Below are positions 24,616 to 33,631 of a stretch of 64,000 bases of DNA, piece after piece. The position numbers were made by a program, and so were the translations under genes. Under the pieces are notes generated by a model. The model worked only from the letters and a program-made list of their open reading frames with translations. It did no database searches and had not been told where the DNA came from. How positions within the stretch are numbered: position 1 is the first letter of the stretch; each line of letters opens with the position of its first letter. The DNA is from Sphingomonas sp. SORGH_AS_0950 (GTDB taxonomy: Bacteria > Pseudomonadota > Alphaproteobacteria > Sphingomonadales > Sphingomonadaceae): assembly GCF_030818415.1 (NCBI RefSeq), contig NZ_JAUTAE010000001.1:312501-376500 (forward strand), in the 5' to 3' direction.

Positions 24616-27420
24616 ATGCCGAAGACCTTGCTCGCCCTGCTGACATCCAGTGCGCTGGTGCCGCTTGCCGCCAGTCCCGCCGCCGCACAGGACAGGAGCG
24701 CCCAGGCGCAGGCCGATGCCGCGCCCGAAAACGATGCCAGCGCCGATATCGTCGTCACCGGCTATCGCGCCGCACTGGGATCGGCGCAGGAGATCAAGCG
24801 CAACTCCGCATCGATCGTCGATGCGATCGTATCGAACGACATCGGCAAGCTGCCCGACAACAATGCCGCCGAAGCGATTGCGCGCGTCACGGGCGTCACC
24901 GTCCAGCGCTATAACGACGAAGCCGGGGTGATCCTGGTACGCGGCCTGCCCGATGTCGCGACCACCTTCAACGGCCGCGAATTCTTCTCGGCCGAGGACC
25001 GGGTGCTGCACCTTCAGGATTTTCCGGCGGGCGTCGCGGCGGGGATCGAGGTCTATAAATCGGGCACGTCCGACCTCATTGAACCGGGGCTTGCCGGGCT
25101 GGTCAATCTGCGATCCCGCCGCCCGTTCGACGTCAAGGATACCGAGATCGCGGGCGAATTGCGCGCTTCCTATAACGATCAGGCACGGGCGTTCGACCCG
25201 GCGGGCAATCTGCTGCTGACCAAGCGCTGGGACACGCCGATCGGGGAGGTCGGCGCGCTGATCAACGTCAGCTATGTCCGCACCACCTATCGCAACGCCG
25301 ATCGCTATGCCGACTCCGCGATCATCTCGCCGCGCGGCTTCGGGGCGAACGATGCCGCCGACGACCTGACCGTGACCACGCCGGGCGTGGGCATGGATTT
25401 CCGCTTTCCGGCCAATGCGGGCAATTTCTATGAAAAGGGCGTGCGCCATCGCCCGGCAGTCAACGGCACGATCCAGTGGCGTCCGACCTCCGATCTCGAA
25501 GTCTTCGCCGAGGGGCTGTGGCAGGCCTATCGCGGCCAGGTGCTGCGCGATGCGTTCAACGTCAATTTCGAACGCCGCGATGCGAACGGCGTCGCGCCGA
25601 CGTTGAGCAATGTCGTGCTGGTGCCGGGCGAGCCGGACAAGGCGGCCAGCTTCACCAAGACCGGCGGCTATGTCCCCGAATTCTATCGTTCGACCCAGAA
25701 TGACCGCACCGATACGTGGCAGGCGGCGGCGGGTTTCAAATGGACCACCGGCCGCGCGACGCTGTCGGGCGACTTCGCCTATACCAACAGCAAATATCAG
25801 GCGTCGGAATATAGCCTCGACGCCCAGCTCGCCAGCGCGCCCACCATCAATGTCGATTGGGACGTGCGCGGATCGGCGGTGTTCGATCTGGGCGGCTATG
25901 CCATCGACAATCCGGCCAATAGCCGTTGGCGCGGCTATTATCAGCGCGACTTGGTGACCAAGGGCGATGGCGTCCAGGGTCGCATCGACCTGGATCTCGA
26001 AACCGACTGGGGCTGGCTGCCGCGGCTGCAATTCGGTTTCCGCGCCAGCGATCGCAACGCCTATTCGCAGAACAACAATCGCTATGCCTATACCGCCGGG
26101 CTGAACATCCCGCTCGACAGCCTGCCGACGGGGGCGCTCGGGCTTATCACCGACGGGTTTCGCGACGATCCGCAACGCTTCAAGAACTGGCTCGCCCCCA
26201 GTCGCGATGCGATCCGCGACAATGCCGAGGCCCTGCGCCTGCTGGCGCTGCAATCGGTGCAGCGCGCGACCCTATTATTCCCCTCGGACAATGGCATTCG
26301 CGAGGCGGTGACCAAGTTCGCCACCGCCGAGATCCCGTTCGATCCGCTGGGCGGCTTCACCGCCAGCGAAGCAAGCTATGCGGCCTATGGCCAGGGGAAG
26401 TTCGACTACGACCTGGGCGGGGTACGGATCGACGGCACGGTCGGCGCGCGCATCGTCAACACCGACGGCACCTATCGCGGGTTCAGCCGGGTGCAGGCCG
26501 CCGACGGCACGGTCGGCATCGTCCCCAGCGTCACGCGCCAAAATTATGTCGATGTGCTGCCCTCCGCGATCGCGCGGATCCGCTTCTCGAACGAATGGCA
26601 GATACGGCTGGGCTATACCCAGACGCGGACCCGGCCGGGCTTCGGCCAGCTCAATCCGTCGATTAATATCACCCGCAACAGCCCCGGTCCCGACGGCACG
26701 CCGCCGGTGTTCGACGCCAGCGGTTCGGGCGGCAATCCCGATCTGCGGCCGCTGACGTCGAAGAATTACGATGCGTCGCTCGAATGGTATTTCTCGAAGA
26801 ACGGATCGGCGTCGGTCGCCGCCTTCTATCGCGACCTGAACGGCTTCATCGGCTATTATACCCAGGTCGTGACCGATCCCATCTATGGCCGCGTTCAGCT
26901 CAACCGGCCGGAAAATGCCGGTGACGGGCGGATCAAGGGGATCGAGGCGTCGCTCCAGACCTTTTTCGACTTCCTGCCCGGTGCGCTGTCGGGCTTCGGC
27001 GTCCAGGGCAACGTGACCTATCTCGATGGCACCAATCAGTTGCCCCGCGTGCTGGGCGAGGGCGACCGACAGGTGGAGATTACCGGCCTGTCGAAATGGG
27101 CGTACAACCTGACGGCCTTTTACGAGAAGAGCGGCATCTCCGCGCGGCTGTCCTATAACTGGCGATCGCGCTACGTCACCAGCTACAACCGCAATATCAA
27201 CGAAGACCAATATGCCGGTGAGCTGGTGCGGCCGGTCTCCCGACTCGATTTTTCGGCCAGCTACGACGCGTTTCGCAATATCTCCTTGGTCGCGAACGTC
27301 AGCAATATTCTGGCACAGCCGTTCAAGAACTATCGCTTCTACAACGAAACGCAGTTCTTTGGCCGCGATCTGCGGGTGGAGGGGCGCTATTTCAGCCTGG
27401 GTGTCCGCTTCAAGATGTAA
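24616..27420 (+). CDS. Fructan-locus TonB-dependent receptor
   Basis: Large outer-membrane receptor of 934 residues, the size usual for carbohydrate TBDRs of Caulobacter and Sphingomonas type. A signal peptide ends near ASPAAAQ. The region SADIVVTGYRAALGSAQEIK matches the start of this subfamily. The plug covers about 65-200 (NDIGKLPDNNAAEAIARVTG, VILVRGLPDVATTFNGREFF) and the C-terminus reads GRYFSLGVRFKM. GGGAGGA precedes ATG 24616. Placed between two GH32 genes, it most likely imports fructo-oligosaccharides produced at the cell surface by the downstream lipoprotein GH32. Confidence 0.92.
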   Translation: MPKTLLALLTSSALVPLAASPAAAQDRSAQAQADAAPENDASADIVVTGYRAALGSAQEIKRNSASIVDAIVSNDIGKLPDNNAAEAIARVTGVTVQRYNDEAGVILVRGLPDVATTFNGREFFSAEDRVLHLQDFPAGVAAGIEVYKSGTSDLIEPGLAGLVNLRSRRPFDVKDTEIAGELRASYNDQARAFDPAGNLLLTKRWDTPIGEVGALINVSYVRTTYRNADRYADSAIISPRGFGANDAADDLTVTTPGVGMDFRFPANAGNFYEKGVRHRPAVNGTIQWRPTSDLEVFAEGLWQAYRGQVLRDAFNVNFERRDANGVAPTLSNVVLVPGEPDKAASFTKTGGYVPEFYRSTQNDRTDTWQAAAGFKWTTGRATLSGDFAYTNSKYQASEYSLDAQLASAPTINVDWDVRGSAVFDLGGYAIDNPANSRWRGYYQRDLVTKGDGVQGRIDLDLETDWGWLPRLQFGFRASDRNAYSQNNNRYAYTAGLNIPLDSLPTGALGLITDGFRDDPQRFKNWLAPSRDAIRDNAEALRLLALQSVQRATLLFPSDNGIREAVTKFATAEIPFDPLGGFTASEASYAAYGQGKFDYDLGGVRIDGTVGARIVNTDGTYRGFSRVQAADGTVGIVPSVTRQNYVDVLPSAIARIRFSNEWQIRLGYTQTRTRPGFGQLNPSINITRNSPGPDGTPPVFDASGSGGNPDLRPLTSKNYDASLEWYFSKNGSASVAAFYRDLNGFIGYYTQVVTDPIYGRVQLNRPENAGDGRIKGIEASLQTFFDFLPGALSGFGVQGNVTYLDGTNQLPRVLGEGDRQVEITGLSKWAYNLTAFYEKSGISARLSYNWRSRYVTSYNRNINEDQYAGELVRPVSRLDFSASYDAFRNISLVANVSNILAQPFKNYRFYNETQFFGRDLRVEGRYFSLGVRFKM

Positions 27421-27426
27421 TCCGGG

Positions 27427-27454
27427 CGGCGGACGTGCCTTGCCGCGTCCGCCG
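27427..27454 (+). terminator. Strong hairpin after the fructan TBDR
   Basis: CGGCGGACG (27427-27435) and CGTCCGCCG (27446-27454) form a perfect 9-bp GC-rich stem with a 10-base loop, seven bases beyond the TBDR stop. No T-run follows. It may be a partial terminator or an mRNA-stabilising stem that sets different levels of TBDR and downstream GH32. Confidence 0.4.
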
Positions 27455-27546
27455 GACCGTCCCGATGCGAATATCGCGCGATCGCTCGAAGAAGCGATGC
27501 GCGGAGGATGACGTGCGGCGGCTCGTCGCACGCGGAGAGGAAGCAG

Positions 27547-29178
27547 ATGGCATCGATATTTTCGCGTCGTCAGACGCTCGGCTTCATCACGACCCTGCCC
27601 ATGCTGTCCGCCTGTGGCGGATCGGGCGACGGGGGAGGGGGCAGCGCCTCGGCCACCGGACTCGCTCCGGCCCCGACGCCGACCCCCAGCCCGACCCAAA
27701 GCCCGACCCCGGCGGCGGTCGGCGGCCGTCCGCATTATCATATCGCCGCGCCCGATGGCGGCTGGATCAACGATCCGCAGCGTCCGGTGCGGATCGGCGA
27801 CAGCTGGACGATGTGGGCGCTCTACAATCCCACATGGCCGAATGGCGGCACCGAATGGCGCCGCTGGACCTCGACCGATCTCGTCAACTGGACCGATCGC
27901 GGCGTGTCGATTCCACGTCGGACGACGGCGTTCGGCGATGTGTGGAGCGGCAGCGCGGTGATCGACACCGACGACACCGCCGGTTTCGGGGCGGGTACGC
28001 TGATCGCGCTGGCGACCATGCCCGCCGACAATGCCGCCGGACAGAACCAGTCGACCGCGCTGTGGTATTCGCGCGACGGCGGGGCGAGCTTCGCCTTCCA
28101 CGCGATCGTCCATCCCAATTTTCCGGGCAACAAGCCGTTCCGCGACCCGACCGTGTTCTGGCACGCACCCACGTCGCGTTGGGTGATGACCTTGTCTGAA
28201 GAGGGCAAGATCGGGTTCTACACCTCTCCGGACCTGAAACAGTGGAGCTATGCCAGCGGCTTTGTCTCCACCTTGGTCGGCGGGGTGATGGAATGTTCGC
28301 ACCTTTTCCCGCTGCACCTCTACGACGCGAACGGGGCCACGGGCGTCGACAAATGGGTGTTGCTGGTCGGCGGCGACGGGACGGGCAGCGGCTTTACCGG
28401 CGGCAGCTACTATTGGGTGGGCAGCTTCGACGGGACCGGCTTCACCGCCGACAGCGCGACCGGCCGCTGGCTCGATGGCGGGGCCGATTATTATGCCGCT
28501 ATGGTGTGGCAGGACCCGCGAGCGGCCGATCCGCGTGCCGCGGCGTGGACGATGGGCTGGATGAACAATTGGGCCTATGCCAATCAACTGCCCGCCACCG
28601 CTGGCTATCGCGGACAGTTGAGTATCGTCCGCCAGATCCGCCTGCAGCGAAACTCCGACGGCACGCCCAGCCTGCGCATGACGCCGATCGCAGCCCAGAA
28701 TAATGCGTTCCAGAGCGTGATGCTTGGAACGGATCAGACCATCGCCGAGGGACGCGACTATGTCTGGCCCACCGATGCCGGAATGATCGCCGGGCGGATC
28801 GACCTGACGCTCACCCGCGTCGGTGCCGACTGGCCGGGCGGGGCATGGCTGTCGGTGCGCGGCGGCCAAGGTTACTTCACCCAGATCGGCTTCGAACTGA
28901 ACAAAAGCCATGTATTTGTGAAACGGGACACCAGTGGTCCTTACCCGCCCGACCATGGTGCATGGCGCGAGACTCGCAGCGTACGGTGCGAAGCCGCTGA
29001 CGGAAAGGTGAGGGTCAGCATCTTCCTCGATGCCGGTTCGATCGAGGTGTTCATCAACGATGGTGACAGCGTCCTTTCCGAACTCATCAATGCGCCATGG
29101 GATGCGACCGGCTTGAACCTCAACGCAAGCGGTGGTTCGGTTCGAGTATCGGAGGTTCGGGTTCTCGCGGGGGGCTAG
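27547..29178 (+). CDS. GH32 fructan hydrolase, Tat-type lipoprotein
   Basis: Second GH32 enzyme, 543 residues from ATG 27547 (GGAGAGGAAG upstream). The N-terminus has SRRQTLGF and the lipobox LSAC with Cys23, so it looks like a lipoprotein exported by the Tat route. A Gly/Ser then Thr-Pro linker (APTPTPSPTQSPTPAA, about 42-57) precedes the catalytic domain. GH32 motifs are present but altered: WINDPQRP (Asp76) for WMNDPNG, PFRDPTVFW, and MECSHLFPL for the ECPD motif. The C-terminal beta-sandwich ends with IEVFINDGDSVLSEL. The ECSH variant and surface tethering suggest an endo-levanase role beside the TBDR; that specificity is an inference. Confidence 0.9.
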   Translation: MASIFSRRQTLGFITTLPMLSACGGSGDGGGGSASATGLAPAPTPTPSPTQSPTPAAVGGRPHYHIAAPDGGWINDPQRPVRIGDSWTMWALYNPTWPNGGTEWRRWTSTDLVNWTDRGVSIPRRTTAFGDVWSGSAVIDTDDTAGFGAGTLIALATMPADNAAGQNQSTALWYSRDGGASFAFHAIVHPNFPGNKPFRDPTVFWHAPTSRWVMTLSEEGKIGFYTSPDLKQWSYASGFVSTLVGGVMECSHLFPLHLYDANGATGVDKWVLLVGGDGTGSGFTGGSYYWVGSFDGTGFTADSATGRWLDGGADYYAAMVWQDPRAADPRAAAWTMGWMNNWAYANQLPATAGYRGQLSIVRQIRLQRNSDGTPSLRMTPIAAQNNAFQSVMLGTDQTIAEGRDYVWPTDAGMIAGRIDLTLTRVGADWPGGAWLSVRGGQGYFTQIGFELNKSHVFVKRDTSGPYPPDHGAWRETRSVRCEAADGKVRVSIFLDAGSIEVFINDGDSVLSELINAPWDATGLNLNASGGSVRVSEVRVLAGG

Positions 29179-29209
29179 GGCGGATCGACATTCAGGATTG
29201 CTACTTTTT

Positions 29210-29408
29210 CCCTCTCCCCTGGACAGGGGAGAGGGTTAGCGAAGCTTGCCAGCCTGCTGGCTAGCGCAGCTTGGGTGAGGGGTTGAGCGAGCCCAAAGGC
29301 TCGCGCGCTCGCCAAGCGAGCGCCTACCCCTCACCCAGCTCCGACTAGGCCTTTGCTTTCGCAAAGACCAAGTCTGCGCAACCCTCTCCCCTCCGCGAGG
29401 GGCGAGGG
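29210..29408. repeat. Intergenic element of nested inverted repeats
   Basis: About 200 bp of non-coding sequence between the GH32 and FAD oxidoreductase genes. CCCTCTCCCCT (29210-29220) pairs perfectly with AGGGGAGAGGG (29225-29235), and the first arm recurs at 29382-29392. TGGGTGAGGGGT near 29272-29284 pairs with ACCCCTCACCCA (29326-29337). Inside this are GCGAGC/GCTCGC and CGCTCG/CGAGCG stems, and CTCGCC-type repeats. A final CCCCTCCGCGAGGGG hairpin closes the element. This looks like one of the multi-copy intergenic repeats common in alphaproteobacteria; copy number cannot be seen here. It also separates two convergent genes, where it may act as a terminator. Confidence 0.75.
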
Positions 29409-29439
29409 ACGGAAAGGCGTCGCTGAATGCCGATCGGCA

Positions 29440-30765
29440 CTAGAATTCCGCGACCTTGCCCCAGGCGGAGTCGCGAAAGCGGTTTGGATGATAGGGTTTG
29501 GGGTCGACGATGGGTGCGCCGCCGCTGACGATATCGGCGATCAGATGGCCAGCCCCAGGCCCGATGCCGAAGCCATGCCCGCTAAAGCCGGCCGCCAGGA
29601 TCAGGCCGGGCAGTTCGTCCACTTCGCCGATGCCGGGCACACCGTCTGGGGTGCTGTCGACATAGCCCGCCCAGGCCCCGGTCACGACGCGTTCCGACAG
29701 GCGCGGCATCAGCGCGAGCGCGCGGGCATGGGTGCGCGCGACGGCCGCGCGGTCGGGCTTGGGATCGAGGATCCGCATCGCCTCCATCGGTGTCGGCCGG
29801 TCGAGCCGCCAGCGCACGACCCGCTCATGGCCCGACCGCACCCCCTCCAGCCCGCCGGGCGACAGTTTGCGCCAGCGACGCAGGAACATCGGCAGGAACT
29901 GGGTCGAAAAGCGCAGGAATTGCGGGGTGGGATCGACCTTGCCGCTGCCACTGATCGACAGCGTATAGCCGCCATCGCCGCGCCGGGTCATGGAGATATA
30001 CTCGCTGTGCATCGCGGCCGGGAAGATGTCTTCGCCCGGCCCGACCGCCATGACCGTCTGGCGGATCGTGGCCTGCGGAAAGCGGATGCCATATTGATTG
30101 CAGAAGGACGAAGCCCAGGCGCCCGCCGACAGCACCGCGATGCGGGTGCGGATCGTACCCCGTTCGGTGACCACGGCGGAAAGGCGCCCGCCTTCGGTTT
30201 CCAGCCCACGCACGGCGCAATTCTGATGCACCGTTCCACCCAGCGCCATCAGCGCGCGGGCGGCGGCGGGCGCGGCCCGCGACGGATCGGCGGTGCCGTC
30301 GGTCGGGGAGAAGACGCCACCCTTCCACGGCTTGTTGCTGAACCGCCCGCGCTCGCTGGCCTCGGCCGACGAGAGCATGTGGGTGGTGACTCCCGCCGTC
30401 CGGGCGAAATCGCGCCAGCGTGCCCAGCCCTCGATCTCGGCTTCATTGTCGCTGAGATAGAGCAGCCCACAACGGCTGAACCCGGTTGCCTCGCCGGTGT
30501 CGGCAGCAAATTGTTCCCACAGGTCGAGCGACTTGGTTGCCATAGGCAGTTCGCGCGCATCGCGGTTCTGCTGGCGGCACCAGCCCCAGTTGCGGCTGGA
30601 CTGCTCGCCACCGACGCGGCCCTTTTCGACCAGCGCGACCTTCCATCCGCGCTTTGCCAGATAATAGGCGGTGAAGCAGCCGACGATACCGCCGCCGATC
30701 ACGACGACATCGGCCATGTCGGGCAGGGCGGGGCTTGAATCTACAAGGGTCAACGGTGCGGGCAT
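29440..30765 (-). CDS. FAD-dependent amine/amino-acid oxidoreductase (DadA-like)
   Basis: Flavoprotein of the DAO superfamily, 441 residues. The FAD-binding motif VVVIGGGIVGCFTAYYLAKR at about 20-40 is followed by SSRNWGWCRQQNRD, where many family members bind or contact the flavin, and a C-terminal GFSGHGFGIGPGAGHLIAD closes the FAD site. It would oxidise a primary or secondary amine or a D-amino acid to an imine. Without structure, substrate cannot be set. It follows the DUF1624 gene by 37 bp on the same strand and is probably the last gene of the aldehyde dehydrogenase unit. Confidence 0.85.
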   Translation of the reverse strand: MPAPLTLVDSSPALPDMADVVVIGGGIVGCFTAYYLAKRGWKVALVEKGRVGGEQSSRNWGWCRQQNRDARELPMATKSLDLWEQFAADTGEATGFSRCGLLYLSDNEAEIEGWARWRDFARTAGVTTHMLSSAEASERGRFSNKPWKGGVFSPTDGTADPSRAAPAAARALMALGGTVHQNCAVRGLETEGGRLSAVVTERGTIRTRIAVLSAGAWASSFCNQYGIRFPQATIRQTVMAVGPGEDIFPAAMHSEYISMTRRGDGGYTLSISGSGKVDPTPQFLRFSTQFLPMFLRRWRKLSPGGLEGVRSGHERVVRWRLDRPTPMEAMRILDPKPDRAAVARTHARALALMPRLSERVVTGAWAGYVDSTPDGVPGIGEVDELPGLILAAGFSGHGFGIGPGAGHLIADIVSGGAPIVDPKPYHPNRFRDSAWGKVAEF

Positions 30766-30802
30766 TCCGGGGCTCCAACGGGTCCGGGGAAGGGGGACTG
30801 GC

Positions 30803-32011
30803 TCAGAAATATTTCAGCCAGCCAAGGTCCTTGCGGCGCTTCTTCAGGTTCGAGAACCAGCGCGTCGGGAAGTAGAGCGGCACGATCAGCGCGATCCACA
30901 TCAGCCAGATCCACGGGATAGACGGAAAGCCGAAGACCGTTTCGTGATTGGTGCCCCAGATCGCGACCGCGCCCAGGTACATCATGCGCAGGACATACAG
31001 GTGGAGGAGATAGAAGAACATGGGCGCACCGCCGAACACCGCCAGCCAGCCGATCACCCGTGTGTCGTCCACCCGGTCGAACAGCGCCAGCAGAAGCGAC
31101 CCGACGCCCAGCGTCGCCATCACGTACAGCAGCGAGGGCGGATATTTGGTGAGCGCCAGGAAGCTCATGACGGTGCGGATCGGCGAGCCGGGCACCACGA
31201 ACCAGGGGGCGTCGCCATAGATGTTGAGCGCCCGCAACGCGACGAACCCGACCAGCATCAGCGCGCCGGTCTGCGCCAGCCGCCGCTGCCGTGCCAGGGC
31301 GTCGGCACCGACGAACCACGGCCCGATCCCCCAGCCCAGGCAGATCACGCCGATCCACGGCAGCAGCGGATAGCTGAACCGAACCGGGAGGCCGCCGAAG
31401 CTTACCGTCCCGCGATCGTGCAGAAACGCCCAGACGGTGTGGAACATGCTCTCCTCGGGCACGGTGATCGGGCTCAGCAGATTATGCCCGGCGACGATGG
31501 CCACTCCGGTCGCGACGATGGCGGCGTGCGGCAGGCGGATCAGCAGCGAGAGCACGATCATGCTCAACCCGATCGCCCAAATGACCTGAAGATAGAGGAT
31601 CGTCGGTGGAAATTCGGCACGCCAAACGAAATTGACGACGGTCAGTTCGAGCAGGACGAGCAACGCGCCGCGCTTGAACAGGAATGCGCTCGTCTCTGCA
31701 CGGCTGTGCTTCCGGCCATAGAGATAGGCACCCAGTCCGGTCAGCGCGACGAAGATCGGCGCGCACAGGGTGCTGGTCATCCGGCTGAAGAAGGATGCAG
31801 GCGCGACGGTCAGCGCGTCGACCGGGTCGCCGATCGGCACCCATAGCAGGAACGCCTCGCGGACATGGTCGAGCAGCATCAGCACCATGACGAAGCCGCG
31901 CAGCGCGTCGATGCCGACCAACCGCGCGCCCGTCCGCGCTACGCTGTTGAAAGACTGGGGCCGGGACACGGTCCCATCGGGTGCAAGGCCCGCTGTCGTG
32001 ATGCTTGCCAT
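30803..32011 (-). CDS. DUF1624 (heparan N-acetyltransferase-like) integral membrane protein
   Basis: Polytopic inner-membrane protein of about 402 residues, with some 10 hydrophobic helices. The opening GIDALRGFVMVLMLLDHVRE is the signature of the YeiB/DUF1624/HGSNAT acyltransferase group; FGGAPMFFYLLHLYVLR near the C-terminus also fits. The start is ATG 32011, with GGAGAG eight bases upstream; a GTG at 32026 is in frame but lacks a ribosome site. Members are thought to transfer acetyl or other acyl groups across the membrane to sugars. Its place among amine-catabolic genes is unexplained. Confidence 0.8.
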   Translation of the reverse strand: MASITTAGLAPDGTVSRPQSFNSVARTGARLVGIDALRGFVMVLMLLDHVREAFLLWVPIGDPVDALTVAPASFFSRMTSTLCAPIFVALTGLGAYLYGRKHSRAETSAFLFKRGALLVLLELTVVNFVWRAEFPPTILYLQVIWAIGLSMIVLSLLIRLPHAAIVATGVAIVAGHNLLSPITVPEESMFHTVWAFLHDRGTVSFGGLPVRFSYPLLPWIGVICLGWGIGPWFVGADALARQRRLAQTGALMLVGFVALRALNIYGDAPWFVVPGSPIRTVMSFLALTKYPPSLLYVMATLGVGSLLLALFDRVDDTRVIGWLAVFGGAPMFFYLLHLYVLRMMYLGAVAIWGTNHETVFGFPSIPWIWLMWIALIVPLYFPTRWFSNLKKRRKDLGWLKYF

Positions 32012-32041
32012 GGTGATGCTCTCCACAGGAGAAGGGAAAAC

Positions 32042-32140
32042 TCAGTCGCGCGTCAGCAGCGCGACGGCGTCGATTTCGACCAGATGGCCGTGGTGCAGTT
32101 CGGAAACGGGTACGGCGTCTGCACAGTGGCCAGCGTCTCG
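32042..32140 (-). pseudogene. Probable 3' remnant of a RidA/YjgF-family gene
   Basis: In the 190-bp gap after the aldehyde dehydrogenase, the minus strand encodes ADAVPVSELHHGHLVEIDAVALLTRD followed by TGA at 32044-32042. HLVEIDAVAL resembles the conserved C-terminal strand of RidA-family enamine/imine deaminases. No start codon or N-terminal two-thirds is present. RidA-like proteins often accompany FAD amine oxidoreductases, so loss by internal deletion is plausible. The match is short and made by eye. Confidence 0.4.
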
Positions 32141-32203
32141 GTGATCGGTGGCGGAACCGGTCTGGACGCGTCGGCTAGGATGATCTTGGTTTCCATGGCG
32201 CGC

Positions 32204-33631
32204 TCAGGCCAGGATCGCCTTGGTTTCGAGATATTCCTCGAAGCCATGCACCCCATATTCGCGGCCGTTGCCCGACTGTTTGTAGCCGCCAAAGGGCGCA
32301 TGCGCGGTCCAGGCGGGGTAGTTGATATGAACCTGTCCGGATCGGATGCGCCGAGCGATGGCCTTGGCGCGGACCGGGTCGGTCGACTGGACATGCGCTC
32401 CCAAGCCGTAGACCGTGTCGTTGGCGATCGCCACCGCCTCATCCTCGCTTTCATAAGGCATGATGCACAGCACTGGTCCGAAAATCTCCTCGCGGGCGAT
32501 GCGCATGTCGCGGGTGACGCCCGAGAAGATCGTCGGCTGCACGTAGAAACCCCGGTCGAGCCCGGCGGGACGGCCGGGGCCACCCGCGATCAACCGCGCG
32601 CCGTCCGCCTGGCCGGCCGCGATCATGTCCAGCACGCGGGCGTATTGCGCGGCATTGGCGATAGGGCCCATGGTCGTCGCTATGTCATCGGGCGGGCCTA
32701 CGCGCCATTCGGCGGCCGCGCTTACCGCCAGAAGCTCGACCTCGGCCAGCCGCGCGGCGGGGACCAACATCCTGGTCGGCGCGCTGCACGACTGGCCGAC
32801 ATTGCGCATTCCGGCCATCACGCCACGCGGAACGGCCTGCGCGAAGTCGGCGTCGGGCAGCAGGATATTGGGTGACTTTCCACCCAATTCCTGCACGACG
32901 CGCTTCACGCTTACCGCCGCCGCCTGTGCGACCAGCACCCCTGCGCGGGTCGAGCCGGTGATCGAGATCATCGCGACGTCGGGATGCGCCGCCAGTGCCG
33001 CGCCGACGGCCTCGCCGGTTCCACCGATCAGATTGAAAACGCCCGCGGGCGTACCCGCATCGTGCATCACGTCTGCAAACAACAGCGCGCTATAGGGTGA
33101 TAATTCGCTGGGCTTCAGGACGACCGTACATCCCGCGGCGATAGCGGGCGCGACCTTGGCCGTGATCTGGTAGAGCGGCCAGTTCCACGGCGTGATGAGC
33201 GCGCAGACGCCGATCGCTTCCTTGCACAAGGTGAAGCCCGCCGCCGGCCGCTCGAAGCGATAGTCCGCCAGTACCTCCATCTGAGCGCGGACATGCGCGA
33301 TGGCGAAGGGCACATGCGACGCGCGGGCAAATCCGATGGCGGCCCCCATTTCGGTCGCAATCGCCTGGGCAAAGGCCTCGGCGCGTTCTTCCAGCAGAGC
33401 GGCGATCCGGCCGAGCAGGGCGATGCGTTCCGCGACCGGACTGACCGCAAAAGCAGGAAAGGCGCGGGCGGCGGCGGCGACCGCCCGGTCGACATCGGCG
33501 GCAGACCCTGCTGCGATGGTGCCGATCAGGCTCTCGGTCGCCGGGTTGGTGACGGGAATTGCGGGTGCGGGCGTCGCCGGCTCACACCACGCGCCATCGA
33601 CATAGAATTGTCCCGCTCTGTCGTTCGTCAT
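32204..33631 (-). CDS. NAD(P)-dependent aldehyde dehydrogenase
   Basis: Cytoplasmic aldehyde dehydrogenase, 475 residues from ATG 33631. The family landmarks are all present: ITPWNWPLYQITAKVAPAIA, VLKPSELSPYSALL, FNLIGGTGEAVG, ITGSTRAGVLVAQAA, the general-base Glu in QELGGKSPNILLPDAD, and the catalytic Cys in NVGQSCSAPTRM near residue 280. Upstream in-frame codons extend the frame but lack homology, and the chosen start opens with the usual FYVDGAW segment. It diverges from the HAD gene across a 336-bp gap. Likely oxidises an aldehyde made by one of the nearby amine oxidoreductases. Confidence 0.9.
   Translation of the reverse strand: MTNDRAGQFYVDGAWCEPATPAPAIPVTNPATESLIGTIAAGSAADVDRAVAAAARAFPAFAVSPVAERIALLGRIAALLEERAEAFAQAIATEMGAAIGFARASHVPFAIAHVRAQMEVLADYRFERPAAGFTLCKEAIGVCALITPWNWPLYQITAKVAPAIAAGCTVVLKPSELSPYSALLFADVMHDAGTPAGVFNLIGGTGEAVGAALAAHPDVAMISITGSTRAGVLVAQAAAVSVKRVVQELGGKSPNILLPDADFAQAVPRGVMAGMRNVGQSCSAPTRMLVPAARLAEVELLAVSAAAEWRVGPPDDIATTMGPIANAAQYARVLDMIAAGQADGARLIAGGPGRPAGLDRGFYVQPTIFSGVTRDMRIAREEIFGPVLCIMPYESEDEAVAIANDTVYGLGAHVQSTDPVRAKAIARRIRSGQVHINYPAWTAHAPFGGYKQSGNGREYGVHGFEEYLETKAILA

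Noticed and set aside
26275..28956. Very long open frame on the minus strand (893 codons) opposite the TBDR and GH32 genes
   Set aside because: It is antisense to two genes with clear domains; the high GC content leaves the opposite frame open. The translation is Arg/Gly/Ala/His-rich with no recognisable domain.
29210..29408. CRISPR array or tandem repeat
   Set aside because: The repeats are inverted and nested with unequal spacing, not direct repeats with uniform spacers.
32053..32583. 176-codon minus-strand frame overlapping the ALDH 3' end
   Set aside because: Out of frame with ALDH and Pro/Arg/Ser-rich; only its last part overlaps the proposed RidA remnant, in a different frame.
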